Of a DNA stretch of 64,000 nt, positions 1 to 14,027 are shown in pieces; the first letter of the stretch is position 1, and each line of letters begins with the position of its first letter. The stretch is from Trichoplax adhaerens (lineage: Eukaryota > Placozoa > Uniplacotomia > Trichoplacea > Trichoplacidae). Where the stretch lies: NCBI RefSeq assembly GCF_000150275.1, contig NW_002060956.1, positions 1,635,207 to 1,699,206 on the forward strand, read 5' to 3'. The translations under genes were made by a program, and so were the position numbers. The notes under the pieces were generated by a model. That model searched no databases. It saw nothing but the letters and a program-made list of their open reading frames with translations, and was not told the DNA's origin.

Positions 1-1974
1 ACGAATTCAGTATATCACAGTGAAACACATTACGTGATACCAACTACCGTACTGTGGTACTACCGATTTACGTGTATTGTAATCTAAACATTCATGATTC
101 AGTCATCACCAATTCATAACGACATTTCCAATTCGACCATTACTACACTTAACTGTTGCAGTAGTAAAGGTTGATGGGATTCTACAGGGATTGCAGTAAA
201 ACAACTTGAGTTTTTTCGAGAGAAGAAACTAAAGTAATTAGTAATTTTATGCTGTACTACTGAATGAATTCCCGAATACAGCAAGAACTTTATAATTGAC
301 TAAATGAACTTAGGTTGTAGATCAGTTCCCCATTCATGTGCTTATTCTAACGTTGATGTTTTAAAACGTTATTTATATCGCCGATATAATTTTATTGATT
401 ATTTAACCGAAGACATTTACTCCGTAGAGAACTTTTATAGGATACAGTACCGTACTTGGAGTTTGTGGCAGTACTAAGCTGAATTTTCCTTCGATTGAAT
501 TGACTAATTATAATTAGGTTTATCATTATTGATCGGTTTCATGAGTAAGCCTCTATAAATATTTGATGTCTTTCTTATTAAGATTGTTGGGGGCCATTTA
601 CCTTGGTATTTTGGCCCAACTCGATAAATTTAAAAAGAATTTATTCGAAAACAACTTATGGAGGTGGGAATTGCGTATATATATCTGTTTTAGAATTACT
701 TCAATTATTGTATGCGCTTCTACAGTACTGTACAATACAAGTACCGAGCACTGTACTGTAAGTCTCTGTAAGTGTACTGTACTGTACTGTACTGTACAGT
801 AAGTCAGCGTTACTGCGGTAAAGTAAGTACTGTAAGTGTACTATACTGTACACTGTACACTTGTACAGTACAAACGTGTGCTGCACGGTATTGTTTGGTG
901 CTGAAAGCTCGTCCACCGCTAAATAAAGAGCGTTTACTTGCAGTGCTGTGAATTCATCATGATGGCCACAGGAAACTGTAAATTGTGAATGATTCATTGA
1001 TTAATTATTAATTACTATCCGTACGTACAATGTCAGAGTATGGACATGATTCATTCACAATTGAGAAATTGCCAATGGATAAGTCTGTGCTAGAGGCGGA
1101 GGAACTCAATTATAATGTACTGTGCTGTACTCTAGCGGCACTGATTGTGTACTTTACAAACTTAGCATCAGCTGTGATAGATCAAGGTTGACTGATGAAA
1201 AAATACGCACTGGTAAATACCACCGAATCGCATTTTTCATCGTGATAACAACTACAGCTTAAAATATCATAATTTAGGAATTCAGATCATTCATCGGCAG
1301 ATGAATTTGTTATGGTAGCGCGTTTTGAGGGAGGATTGATGCTCTAAATGCGCAGAGTGCGTTATTAAACAGTCAAAACTGGAATTTATTTCTGTGTTAC
1401 GATGTCATTATTTATGAAATCAATAGACTAAGGTACGTATTTTGAGTATAACGTAATTTTTATGGGCTCTGCAGGCAAAGCAAAAGTATGGTAGTATATA
1501 CAAATCCATAATCAGCAGATTCAGGATCATGAGTTAAATAAAGGCTAAGTATGGATAACTCACTCGCTGACTTCGTTATGACCATAACAGTTGGCATTAG
1601 TATTTGCAAAATATTAAAAGGGAGGGATTTCTTAAATGATTACTTATCGAAATGGTTTTAAATCAGTTACGAAAATCGGCAACTGCATATTTGATATTTT
1701 AAAATTGAACTTTGTAGTTGCCTTGTTTAGTAACTACCTTAACCCAGAATCTATGTGATGGTATTAGGGATTATTATCAGTAATAACTGTAAGTAGATTA
1801 AATTTAAACGTATCCATCCATATCTATCAAGCCACTAGCTTTATAATATGATGTACTGTACGTATTTGACGGCCAATCAAATAGTGCATCGCCTAATGAA
1901 ATACACGATGCATCAAAATTTACTATTGACATTTAGGTACATCGGTCGATGGTTCGTTCGGTTTACTTGCTATT
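1..1974. other. gene-poor flank with GTAC-rich tract
   Basis: I see no convincing gene here. An AT-rich stretch contains a run of GTAC/ACTGTAC motifs at about 720-870. A 53-codon open frame at 1030-1191 (+) begins MSEYGHDSF and has a protein-like composition, but it has no supporting upstream exon that I can find, so I do not call it. Confidence 0.5.
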
Positions 1975-2443
1975 TTATATTCGTACCTTGCCGACAAAGG
2001 GTGTACCCAAAAATTTTCCTACCGCTTCCGGCCCCATTTTAAGTAATTGCTCTCCTGCTGCCACTGTTAAACCATCACTTCTAATATTGACCCAGTTGTT
2101 AACATGCCAAGTAACCATGGTTTTATTGGAATCTTTTTGCCCGGTTATCTTATCGATCTTTATTTGATAGTTTTCAATTGGATTGGTGCTGCTTTGAAAG
2201 AAAAGTTTCGTCAACTTGACAACGAATTTGGACCTCGATTTGTTAAATTGATCTGGACCGATTCCAATATCAAACATGACAACTGCTCTTTTATACTCCT
2301 AAATATATTTCGAGATATTTTTAAAGAAAATATCTAAAATAACTTTAATTGGATAAAATTACGACACTTACCTCTGCAACTATCGTTACCGCAGCTGTTA
2401 GTTCAGATAAGGTATAGAATTCCATCGTACGGTTAGTCATCAT
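1975..2443 (-). CDS. unrecognised two-exon small protein
   Basis: This is a minus-strand model: exon 1 2443-2372 (ATG ATG start, 24 codons), a 73-nt intron with donor GAG|gtaagtg and acceptor atttag|GAG, then exon 2 2298-1975 ending in TAA. It is phase 0 throughout and gives 131 residues. The consensus donor, the very short intron and the coherent frame across it argue for a real gene. The protein is soluble-looking, with a hydrophobic patch near residues 15-33 and a glycine-rich C-terminus (near MGPEAVGKFLGTPFVGK). I recognise no family. The sequence AAG|gtacga just before the stop could be a further donor, in which case the true protein would continue leftwards. Function unknown. Confidence 0.45.
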
Positions 2444-5400
2444 GATGTTGAAATTGAGAAATTTGGATAAATAATGTAATAAAAGTTACTATGAGATATC
2501 TTTTGCGTATATATAGCATATGTAACCTATATTGACGTTATTAAAAAGCTGAAAATGCAGTAAAGAGTATCGAACTCTGCAATAGATTCGCGATAACTGT
2601 AATAAGAATTCCCTTTGTATGCTCTAAAATAATATATAAATATATATATATTTATATATGTAATCATAATTATATACATTCGGCTACGAACCGAGAAGTA
2701 TCGTAGATAAAATAATTCGAAAATGTTGTTTCTGGGCCAATTTCATTTTCTACAATTAAGATAGGATGTGGTTGTGCAAAAGTAGGAAATTGCAGTGCTT
2801 AGCCAGTGCCGTACCATATAGTTTACTGAAAGTTATAAATTTAAAATTAACGGGACAGAAGAAGAATGGCTACACTATAAAATTTTAATCAAAAGGAGGA
2901 CCTACTACTAATTCAGCCAAGAATTATAATGTAAATTAGTTTCTAAGTTAGAAATCACCCATGCTATGTTACTAATGAAAATTTTGTATTCGACTTTAAT
3001 ATATCGAAAAAATTGTACGATATTTCGTTATTCCAGGCAACTGTGCCAGAGAAATGAGATGGGTGACTAATCACGAACTAATGATACGGCACTATGCGAC
3101 ATAGTAAATTGTATTTACTGACGGTAATATTAATTCGAATAAAAGTGATGAATGATGCATTTAGATGCGACTGATAGTTTAAATGTAACAGCTGTTGTCA
3201 TAATACTGAATACGATTGTTTTAGTTATTAATAATACTAGTAGAACTCACAGCTCGTGATACTTCGCGTACTTGTTTACTTTACACTGTGAAATATATCG
3301 CTTTATACTGTACTCTGTGCTATGTCACTAGTTTTATTGGTAGATCTGCACATTTTAAATAAAAAGCGATAACTTTCAAAATAGACTTTATTTTGATATA
3401 ACTACAAGAGTATGAAACAGTAAAATTGTGATAAACTTCGCTATGATTATGAAATTGTATGCAAACACGTTTACATGTAAATCTTTCAGAAGCAAATAAG
3501 TAAATGTTGTTATTAAATGTAATTTCCAGAGAAAACCGCGAAAGTGAATCAGGTAGCCTAGTCTTGTTAATTACTCAAAGATTGCTTCATCTACTGTTAG
3601 TACTCCACATTGTGCTGTACGGTAGACAAAAGTTTGAAGGAAAGCTATAGCAACTACTGGTATAAACAGACAGCTAAGTACAGAGGAAGCAATGCAAGCA
3701 ATCGCCTTTGTTTTTGTAAGTATTGCTGAACAAAAATTTCAACTAGCTACATTATTTTTAGCTAATCGCGCGTTCCAGTAACAAGCGGAAGATATCAAAT
3801 TCTAAGAATAAGATTTAAACTAATACAATTATTAAGATTTATAAGATTTAGTGCCTATATAAGTAATCCTATATACAGTAGCCCAATTAGTGAATAATGC
3901 ACTATATTTAACCGATATTAATACAGTTGCTTTAGGGGGACAATTGTAAATAAAGTAAATAAAGTTAATCCCCACCTTACTGTACAAAAATAAAGTATAG
4001 AAACCGCATTGGTATCAGTGGTTTCTGTAGGGGTCAAATTTACATAGTTTATTATAATTGCAGACTATAAGGTGAGAGGGAAAGGTGTGATGCAATAGTA
4101 ACAATCTACTTAAAAATATAATACATAACGTATAAATAAACACCATAACATATACCAGATAAAAAACAGAGTTAGATTCTTTGTGTGAGCTCCTGTGAAC
4201 ATTAATTTTCAAGCATTTCTGAGATAATCTTAACGTATTCGAGCCTTCAGCAATGCAAAACAATTACTAGTAATTTTTTGCCTGTATTTATTCAAAAATG
4301 ACGTATCGTAGTAACATACGTTGAATTTTAAATATAACGGAAATATTTTGAGATCTGCTGCTTGCTTTGCTGGTCGAGATTGAATTGATTTTCTAGACAT
4401 AACGAAATTAATTGTAATAGATGAAACATTAGATTGTTACTTGGAGAAACGTTAAGTAATATCGATAAGAACAGTACACTAAAAAAATGGCTGCACCAAT
4501 ATATAAATACATTATAAAATTTTTGATATTAATTCAGCGAAGTAAATTAATAGCATAACAGTCGAATGTAATGAATAGCCGTTTGCCTTGATGTTTCACA
4601 TTTCATACTATCTTATTTAGTGCAATTGTAATTATTCTAATGGAACTAACCCTAGAACATTAGCAGGCTAATTTTAAGTATATAAGAAGTAACCATGTAA
4701 GGATTATTAATAGCTATTACTGTATACGATCATTGCACTTAAGCAATAAGCTCAGAGTAACTATAATGTACACTACACAGTCACTCTAAGTAGAGTAGTA
4801 CATTATTGATATAATATTGTTAAGACTCTTATCTTTAATGCGGCTTAGGCAATTCTTCTATTTTTAACCAGAAGCAAGCAAAAATTTTTTACAGATTGTT
4901 ATAGATCATGCGATCCTATATGTTAATGGATAACCACCTTTTTTTTTACAATAAAAGTGGATTAAAATAGTAAAGTTCTAGGATTACATTTATATTAGTT
5001 CCAATTAATATAAGTGAAGTCATATTTCTTTCCAATACTGAATAGTGATAATCTATATTTATAAAATAGAGTCTAGACTTCTTTCATTAGCGTCAAATAA
5101 GGAAAAAATTTTCAATAGCTAGCTTTTACAATCTAGTCTTAACTAAAATGATTTTGCATGAACTGTAATAACGAGGCATATTTAAGGTCTTATGCTGGAA
5201 TTAATTCTATGGTAACATGAAGATATATTGAGATTATGAGTGCGGAATTCTGTTAACTAAAAGATACTAAATGCGCGCCCTAGAGATACTTTTTTACGAT
5301 AAATAACTTTGAAGCGTTCAACAGGATCAAAGCACAAGTCAGCACCAAGATCAAACAAGGATAAATGCATTAAGAAAAATGAAATTGTATAGTTCGGCTT

Positions 5401-8046
5401 ATCTTTTGGCTAATGAATATTTCTACTATTGATATCTAATCAGTTCTGTAGATCGACTATATTATATCATAGGCTACAAGAAGGACGACTCTTCAAAATC
5501 ATTAGACATACACTAATAACTTACTGTGTATAAAATAGATCTTTGTCATTATGCCTTAAAAAGTACGGTGCTATTGATTATACGAGTAAATTGTGCGTAT
5601 AAATGTATACCAGGAAGTAATAGTAACCTGTTCAACAGAATTTCTTGTCGTGAATCACACTTGTACCTTACTGATCGCCAAAAGAGTTGACACCTTACTG
5701 CAGTCCTCAGTTTTATTTATAACCTACATGCTATTACTACTCTTTGCTCAATCTGATTATATCATAAATAATACTTCATTAATATAACTGGAGTAGCTAA
5801 CGGTAAATAATCAAAACATTAAGAATTATTGAAGATATTTTAATGGCTTACCCGGATATTCATTCTAATAATTATTTATAGTAATGTCTGAAATTGAAGC
5901 AGTCTTCTTATTACTTAATAAGGGTATATTTTATAAATTAGGTTTGTTGTTTATGGTACATTTAGGGTGATTTTAAATTTGTATATGTTATGCCAGCTAT
6001 TCGTATCATGTTAATTTTTACTTACAGTTGCAACCATCTCGTTTTGGAAAATTAGTATGATGCTACGCTATCACCTCTTATAAAATTACCATAAAAAGTC
6101 AAAAATAGCTGTAACTTACGTATAATTGCGTTACAGATTACAAGTATAACTAACTACTCCTGTCTCCACATTCCGGTAAGGTTAAAATTTCCTAAATATT
6201 TTAGTAGCTGGAGTCAAGTATGCTGCCCTCGTGGTTGCAGCATTCCGTATTTCGCTACAATTGGCATTTACTGTATAGGTTCAAACTGTAGGCATTATAC
6301 AAATAGGAAGTTGGTATAAGATAAAAGAAGTAAATTATGCAACATTAGCAAATTTCGAAAATGCATGCTTCGCAAATTTTGCAGGTTCATAATCATTGAA
6401 AACAATATGGTGTGTCTATGCGCCCACTCATTGGCGTTTAGGATAAATAGTGCTATACAAGTACAATAGTACGTTGTTGTATAGGGAGCATGGCAGGATA
6501 ATGAGAGCAAGATTACGCACTCACTAAAATTTGATGAATTTAGAATTCAATTGTTTACTTATTAAAGTTGTTTATGCGGATAGTTTTATTAATAAATAAA
6601 TAGTAGTAATTCTATCTCGTGCATGAAATGCGAGAAACTTTGCTATGATTACTGAAAAGTAGCTTAAAAGAAGGAACGGTAAGAAATTTATCTATTGCCA
6701 TAATTGTTAGCTAAAGGGAGTATCGTAATCAGGTAAATAGTAATTAATCTCATGTATAGCATGTATCGAAGTAACCTAGCCAAAGATGGCACGCTAAATG
6801 TAATATTAAGTATAAAGCTTAAGGTAAAGCATTACTATTACGTAGTTGATTTACATGACCATGCATCATTCAACTGTATTGAATGTTGTCTGGGAATGCT
6901 AATGACCATGAGGAACACTAGGTCTGATGAACAATTCTTTTCTACTTTTTAATAAGTCAAAACGTCTAAACACTTGCCTTGCGTTCATTTCTTCTGATCA
7001 TGTAAAAGACTTGTGATTGATGATTATTGCGTTGACGCACATTTTTTTTATTATGAACGTTACGTGGCATATCATGAATTATGCATGAGGTAAAGTAATG
7101 TATAATTATGTATTATGCGTTAATGTGTAGTATTGTACTATAGCACAGTACTAATTTCTCAGGCCATGTTGCCGTAGGGTCCCTACCGTGCCGAGAATGT
7201 CCATGGATACTTGTGGTGTATATCAATACGGTATCATATACAGTAATATGTAGTGCGGTGTACTATAGTTAATAGGAATTTGTATTTTGCAAGATTAGTT
7301 TCGATAATACAAACATGTTATATTTTTTCTTCCATCTCTACGACTTGGAAACTCATCTCTACAGTATACTACTAGACAATCATGTCAAATGTTTTATATT
7401 ACTGCTGTGGATAATATCGCTCTTCGATCTACAGACGTTAATCTTTATGGGAATGAAGTGACATAGAATTAATTTAATTCATCGAGACCATATAAAGCTC
7501 TTTCATGTTTGCTACAGTATATGCACACTCATGCAAGTAGGATGACATATGATAAAAGCGGTAAATGATAGTACTGTAACTAGGACTGACTGTAACTGTA
7601 ATAATTAATTGCTAATTAGTAATACGTACAACTGCGGTCTTTGCACGTACCGTAAAACCGTATCGTATTTATACCGCGACGTATTTCTCCAATGATCAGT
7701 TCTTAAGGGTTCCAAAGTCGAAATCATCAATCAACGCTATATAATACACCGTGAATGAATATCAGTAGTACAAGAACATTTTCCCCTGCAATTAGTACAA
7801 TCACTATCAGGCAAATTCAAAAGTTATAATTTCTTTACGCGGTATACGTGTTTTTCAATGTAATACTGGAACCATCACACACCTAATAGTATTTAAAAAT
7901 TGAGGTAGCTTATTGAAATTTGCCTTATTAACAAATAATGCGAAATTTAATTTTATTCCAAATGGACCTACAGTAGTTGACTTAAGCCATCTCATTTTGC
8001 ATATAATTAGGAAGGAAGAGAAAAAATTATTGGATCGTTTACAAGT
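2444..8046. other. gene-free AT-rich interval
   Basis: About 5.6 kb without a gene I can support. Open frames are short, lack consistent splice sites and have low-complexity composition. An AT dinucleotide run sits at about 2636-2660. Any functional element here would be regulatory or a non-coding RNA that I cannot identify by eye. Confidence 0.5.
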
Positions 8047-8619
8047 ATGAACTCTAACAATGATATCGATGATTTGGATTATCTGGTTGAGTTTCCTATT
8101 CGTGATACTTCGGAAGATTACGTTGGTATAGAGAATTATAGCAATTGTAATTATGACCCACCACTCTACCACTTTATGGAGATTCGTTCAGAAAATTCCG
8201 ACTTTAATAACAATATTGCAGATATTTCACGAGAGAAGGGAAATAAAAGTAAAGATAAAGTATCTGATAAGGACAAGTTTGCAAGGTTTGGTCTATGTGA
8301 TAAGGTTTTAGAAAATATTAAAGTGCCCGACCTAAATAAACTATTGCGTGAAGAGCTGAAAATGCCACCTGATGAAATTTTACAAATCAAAGGAAGACGA
8401 CGGCTACTTAAAAATTGTAAATCAGCTAAAAAGAGTCGTAAGAACAAGACGGATAAAGTTAAATGCCTAGAGGATAAATTGGAAGATGTGCTACAAAAAT
8501 ATCATCAACAACTGCAGGAGGTTATTAATCTTCGAAAAGCAATTCGTGAAATAAACGATGTAAATCGCACCTTAATATGTTGGATTGCATTACTATATGT
8601 GCGAACTAATTTACGATAG
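8047..8619 (+). CDS. Maf-like bZIP transcription factor, intronless
   Basis: A single-exon gene of 190 residues, predicted to be a nuclear DNA-binding protein. Residues 1-90 are acidic and Asn/Asp-rich, like an activation region. Residues 94-136 align with the extended homology plus basic region of Maf proteins: a VPDLNKLLREEL segment corresponds to Maf ELNRHLRG, followed by DEILQIKGRRRLLKN. The bZIP DNA-contact signature N-x7-R is intact (Asn123, Arg131), but the Maf-specific Gly-Tyr pair is Lys-Ser here. A coiled coil with irregular Leu/Ile heptads covers about 137-170. It is shorter than large Mafs and near small-Maf size. The first ATG of the frame is used. A poly(A) signal follows about 30 nt after the stop. 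The Maf assignment rests on motif alignment by eye; a divergent lineage-specific bZIP is the alternative. Confidence 0.75.
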   Translation: MNSNNDIDDLDYLVEFPIRDTSEDYVGIENYSNCNYDPPLYHFMEIRSENSDFNNNIADISREKGNKSKDKVSDKDKFARFGLCDKVLENIKVPDLNKLLREELKMPPDEILQIKGRRRLLKNCKSAKKSRKNKTDKVKCLEDKLEDVLQKYHQQLQEVINLRKAIREINDVNRTLICWIALLYVRTNLR

Positions 8620-8649
8620 GTTAGTGTACAATATAATAAGTGATTTAAA

Positions 8650-8655
8650 AATAAA
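8650..8655 (+). promoter_or_regulatory. poly(A) signal AATAAA of the Maf-like gene
   Basis: A canonical AATAAA lies 31 nt after the stop codon of the intronless bZIP gene, in the expected sense. This supports it being a complete 3' end. Confidence 0.5.
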
Positions 8656-8751
8656 TATTCAACTTATCGTTTGTAACTATATTTTCGTAAAGTTTTCCTT
8701 TGCTTAAAGGATAACCTGTCAAGCGCATATCATATTTTCAAGTACGGTACA

Positions 8752-8888
8752 TACGAGATATAATCCAGCACAGATGCAGATTTTAAAATGTTCGATATGG
8801 TTTGATACTTTCCGGTATCTACGAGATATAATCAAGCACAGAAGCAGATTTTAAAATGCTCGATATGGTTTGATACTTTCCGGTATCT
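8752..8888. repeat. 68-bp unit in two tandem copies
   Basis: Two adjacent copies start at 8752 and 8820, each beginning TACGAGATATAATC and ending CTTTCCGGTATC, with only a few mismatches between them. A short echo (CTTTTCAAGTATCTTA, then CTTTTCAAGTA) follows at about 8889-8917. Confidence 0.85.
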
Positions 8889-8917
8889 TACTTTTCAAGT
8901 ATCTTACTTTTCAAGTA

Positions 8918-11900
8918 ATACTTACAAAATTATATATTAAGTGCAATAGAAGATCCTTAAACAAAAGATCTTATAAACTGTACTCGAACATCAGTGGCAT
9001 GAAAGAGTTTAGCTTAATCCCTTTAGAAACTATCTGTTTATAAAATTACCATGTGTAACCAACAATATTTATTACGTACCATAATTTTAGGAAAGTTTTA
9101 TGATCCGTATAGTATACGATTCTAGTGCTATCATGAGTAGCACTTTTAAATACCCTTGTGGGTCTTTACTACGTAAATTGCTTAGCAAAATGATTTAAAA
9201 GGTTCACGGTTCCTTATTACTGTCATGCTTTGATTTTATTAGTAGAGTGCCGTATTTTGCTTAAGTTATTCATGAGTATGTCTTTTTTACCAAAATTATA
9301 GCCATACTGGTACCTATGAAGTAATGCAATTTATGTCAAGAGTAACTTGCTTATATTTTCTATTTTTTAATACTGTAACGGGGAGTCAATCAGTGGCATT
9401 TTATAACAAAATTGACTTCAAATAAATCTAAAGTTTTAATCTACATTTTACATAGTACAGTACTTGGTGATAAATGCCTCTATTACCTTCTTGATAATTG
9501 ACATAACTTCATCACTATCAGTTTTGAAAGCAGTGTATATTACAAACAGATTTATGCTCACTTTGTTAATATATGCTACTACGAGATATCCTGAGATATT
9601 AAATCAAACGCTTATTTCCAGATGATAACGATTACATTGATTATAATTTAAAATTATTCTAAATGCGCTAAATTTTAATCCGAAAAATTGGTTATTTTGA
9701 TATGATCCGAAGTAGTGTATAAGATTCTAGAAAATCAAGGTATAAGTATATCGATAGGCGCTACCGTTACATTCTAAGCAAATGCAGTGGAAGTGAATAA
9801 TTTTTAGGAGAATAAGCTCATAGGTTGGAGAATAATTGTGGAAATATGAAACAGATACCGTTTTAAAAAAAAGACCATATATTTGTTAGTATAGAAGTAT
9901 TTTAATTCGATACCGATACCCTATTTAATGCTACCCTTGATAAAGTAATTTACTTGATTCTTTCATACAATATACAGTATTATTTAATTAAACTGCAGTA
10001 AGGTGCTACTGTAGTACTTCCATGACCATGTTGTGTTGTAATTTGGTATTATTTATAGTACTGTATATCTTGTATCTTCTAACTTATTAATGTTACAACT
10101 TTTCACGGATATCATCCTACTGTACAACATAAGATAGTATAACTGCATTAGTACTTGCTGTAATAAGAGAACTATATCCAGTCCGGTGATATGACTTATC
10201 TGTAGCCAATCAGTAGCCGAAAGACTACATACTTATAACTATACACATCGTGCAATCAGTGATTCAAGGATTCAAAGACTCAGAGGCTTTACTCATTCTA
10301 ATTTCTAGAGATATACTCTAAGTAGCTAAGTTCTTGACATATCTATTGTAAAGAACATTAGTGGTAAATAACCTCTTACATTGCTAAGAGTAATTCTAAT
10401 TCTATTTGGATATTAGTTAACAAACATAACTTGTAAAGATTAAACAAGAATTACTTCATCCTTGAATCTTTATCAGAGTACTTCGACGTCAAGTCATTTA
10501 TTAACACATACATATATTCATCAAGGACTACAAGTACAACATGTTGATCAGCTATTTCCTCATAAAAATGCGATATTAGGTAGTATCTGAAGTTCGGTCA
10601 ATAAATCTGACACTGTTTCTGTAGTGCCGTGTAAATTTTAAAATTCCTTCAGTATTAACTAGTTAAGTAATGCTCTAGTTATAAGTACCTATAGCAAATT
10701 GATCAAAGTGAAGTGAAGTGAAGAGAAGTAAGCGAGATCCTACAATTTCATATAAGGATAGCTGCAGTTCTGACATATGAAATTATAATTTTATTAGCGT
10801 ACGAAAATGGTATATGCGCGTAATTCTAGTCAAATTTACAGTATTTTCTGGTAATAATAATTCTGTTAGTGCTGTGCTACGGATTTTAAAGTTGCTAATG
10901 GCAGAGACTGCGCCAAAGAAAGGGAGATTAATACTACTGGAATGTCACTGTTAACGAATTTCTTTAGTCACATTATACTTTGCAATATGTATACATCATT
11001 GCGATGATGCTGATGTACTTAATACAATAGTGCAGAATCTAATTATTGCTAGCCATATCGTACAAACAACTATCATTATTGACAGATATTTAATACAAAA
11101 TATAATTTGTCTTTGCTCATATGGCACATTACTTTACATAGATCCTGATTTCTAATATGTACATATTAGAATTGCTTTTGATCAATTAAATACAAATACA
11201 TGAAAGGTTTAGCATTTTTAATAAATTCGAATACTACAGTGAAGTGATCTCTTCCTCACATAATCTGAACTTTCTTAAACAATATGAAGTGGGGGTATTC
11301 TGATTGAATTTTCAAGATTGTACTTCATACTTTTACCGCTGATAAACCCAGAACATAAATCTAAGGATTATTATCTAAATTAGATATATTTAGGAAGAAT
11401 ATATAACTATAAAATGCAGTAAATGTCTTAGTAGTTATTATCTAAAGATCCTATCATTTTTATTGGGAATAATATATCCGGGTTACTTTAATCGTTTAGT
11501 ACTTCAATCTAAGCGTGTAACCAGATATTATCTATATGCTACTTAACTCTAATTGAGGTACCATACGCCTACATTATAATACACAGCATTATTGAATTAT
11601 TGAATACTATTAGATCGGAAACTATTTATGGCACTCTTTTCAAAAAAATGAATGGATAGAACATCTGCATCATCCGTGCTGGAGTTTAAGTATGTCATAA
11701 ATGAACACTTGACTTCTGCATATTGTGATATACTAAAATTTTTGAAGACTGTGGCATTATACAGTGCTATTGCGTGTGTGTATACTGCACGAGCACAAGA
11801 TTGTTTAATTAGTGTTTACCTCGGTGAGCCCTTTGCGAATTCGAAATTGACTGTCGGAAATAAAAAAGAAGAGGTATTACTCTAGATTATGGCATGTTCA

Positions 11901-14027
11901 TGGAGCTTTGTAGGTAAAGTACAAGGTTCAAAGTATTTGCTACTATTTTTGTTCTGTATCGATCTACTCTTCCGAATGAAGACATTTATATTAGTAATAT
12001 CTGTGGTGTTACGATAAATTCCTGTTTGTAGACTTGATTTCAGAAAAACTCTATTAATTATTATAAAATCGTATCTACTTATTCAGTGCGGACAAGCGTT
12101 TCGACCGCCAATTAGTCTTGAAAATCAAAAATACTTTGTACACATGCGAGGATCAAAATAATATATAAATATCACATATAGGTAGCGTAGAATTTGCGTA
12201 CAGTATATTCAAAATGTATATTAAAAATTTGTAAAATTCTTTGATTGCTAACTAAAACATTACCCAAAAGTTGCATTTACAGGAATAATGCGATCATACA
12301 CATATCCCGCATAAAGTAAGATTGAAAGCGATCTGCAATACTTCAACCAGAGTAGACACAAGAAGGCCACTTTAAAATGATAAACGTATGATAGTGAAAC
12401 ATGTAAATTTGCATAGTTTTGGGATAAGATCTTTATCTATTAATCTTATGATAAATTAGTCAGTTACCCATTACCCTTTTCAACAACTTATCTAGCTTAG
12501 ATTAAATACAACACAAATAGCAAGACTCTTCAGTGGTCCAATCTTAAATAAATCACATCGAGCATATCGATTCACAAATCGTACCAAAGTAAAGCATAAC
12601 TCGAGCGTTATTTCTTCACCGTTAAAACTAATTGAAATTAGTAGGAGTAATAACGGACGCACAGTTATTAAGATTAACAACCTTGAATTCAAACTTAAGT
12701 TAGCTTAAGAACAAAAAACATCACTTTATTTTCACAGTTGCCAACAATCTTACAAAGAAATTATAATAGGGCTAAAGTAACCCCTTTAACAATCAAACTA
12801 TCAAAGAATGAGAATGCTCACGATTTTAGGTGTATCTTAACATTTAACTTCTTACTTCACTACACCACTTTTTATATGCTATGCAGAGCAGTTGGCGATA
12901 CTAGGATACTGATTTGTCACTTTAAACTATTGTAAATCAAACTAGCAATTAATCATATAAGTAGGATAGATATATACTATCCTAGATACACGGAAATACT
13001 AATCGTAAATTCATTATTGTAATCACAGTTCAGCTATAAATTGTATCTTTCTACAGAGTACGGAACATAACTATAAAATCCACAAAGACAAAGCAGCCGT
13101 CTTAGAGTAGAACTCAGATCGAAATGTCTGGGTTCATACTGTATTACATCATAAAGCAAAATAACTTTTACTGTATCTTATGATCAAAGTTGGCTGCCAT
13201 TTTTTATCTTCATTAAGGCTTGAATGTTATACAGTATTAGCTAAATATATCACTTGAATTACAATCTAAGATTGTGTAAGTCTAAACTATATTACTGGAT
13301 ACTATTCAATTCTAATCATGATAAAGTTTTCGGGTTTACAATGTACTAAGACACATTGGAGTTAAATCTACTGTGATTAAACCAAATAAGTTATAGAATT
13401 TACTTTAGTCTACAAAAACTTCAATATTAACCTTTATCACATAGGATAGCAAAATCTGCAAAGGAATACTACGTACTAAATAAAAGAGGATAAAAAGTAA
13501 ACTAAACTTGTTGAATTTGCTAAGGCTACAAATCGTTTTTATCGCGCCTACAATATACAACACACCTATGTATAAAATACTGTTTCCGAAAAACAGTCAT
13601 GCAATACGGATTTAAAGAGGATAGTTTATCTGCCATGGGCGATACAAGGAAGTTCTAAGAAAGCCTAGTTGTCTCAGAACTCCCTAACGTTACGATTAGA
13701 TAGATCGTTGAGGATTCTTTTCGTAAACGTCATTGCTAATACAAAATGTACTGTAAAAATCTCTAGCAATGGTTGTTACTGCATCGCCCATACAAATAGG
13801 AGTAAAAGCGTTTGTCGATTCTCATTTATAATACTCTCTATCCGTGATTGCATAACTGTTCTCTTTTAAAACTTGCCAAATCCTTTAGTTAGCAATTTAG
13901 CAGCTTTAAAAGGCGAAACTACAAAATTTAAAATACTGTAAGAACAAAATGGGATCTTGGAAGTGCAACGTTGCCATGTGACAAATTCCAGCTTAAGCAG
14001 GTGATGCGATTTGGACGTTAATTTTTT
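8918..14027. other. gene-free AT-rich interval
   Basis: Roughly 5.1 kb between the first and second bZIP genes. Short open frames at 11652-11885 (+) and 12492-12692 (-) have no recognisable domain or splice context and I leave them out. I see no tRNA and no transposase. Confidence 0.5.

Noticed and set aside
563-997. Open frames on both strands across the first GTAC-rich tract
   Set aside because: They consist largely of translated ACTGTAC repeats and have no domain or splice context.
1030-1191. 53-codon frame beginning MSEYGHDSF, faintly like the C-terminal GHD-x-F motif of homoserine acetyltransferase-type hydrolases
   Set aside because: One short motif, no upstream exons with the rest of an alpha/beta hydrolase, and the frame also works as chance sequence.
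8166-8447. 93-codon minus-strand frame
   Set aside because: It is antisense to the Maf-like bZIP gene and explained by its codon composition.
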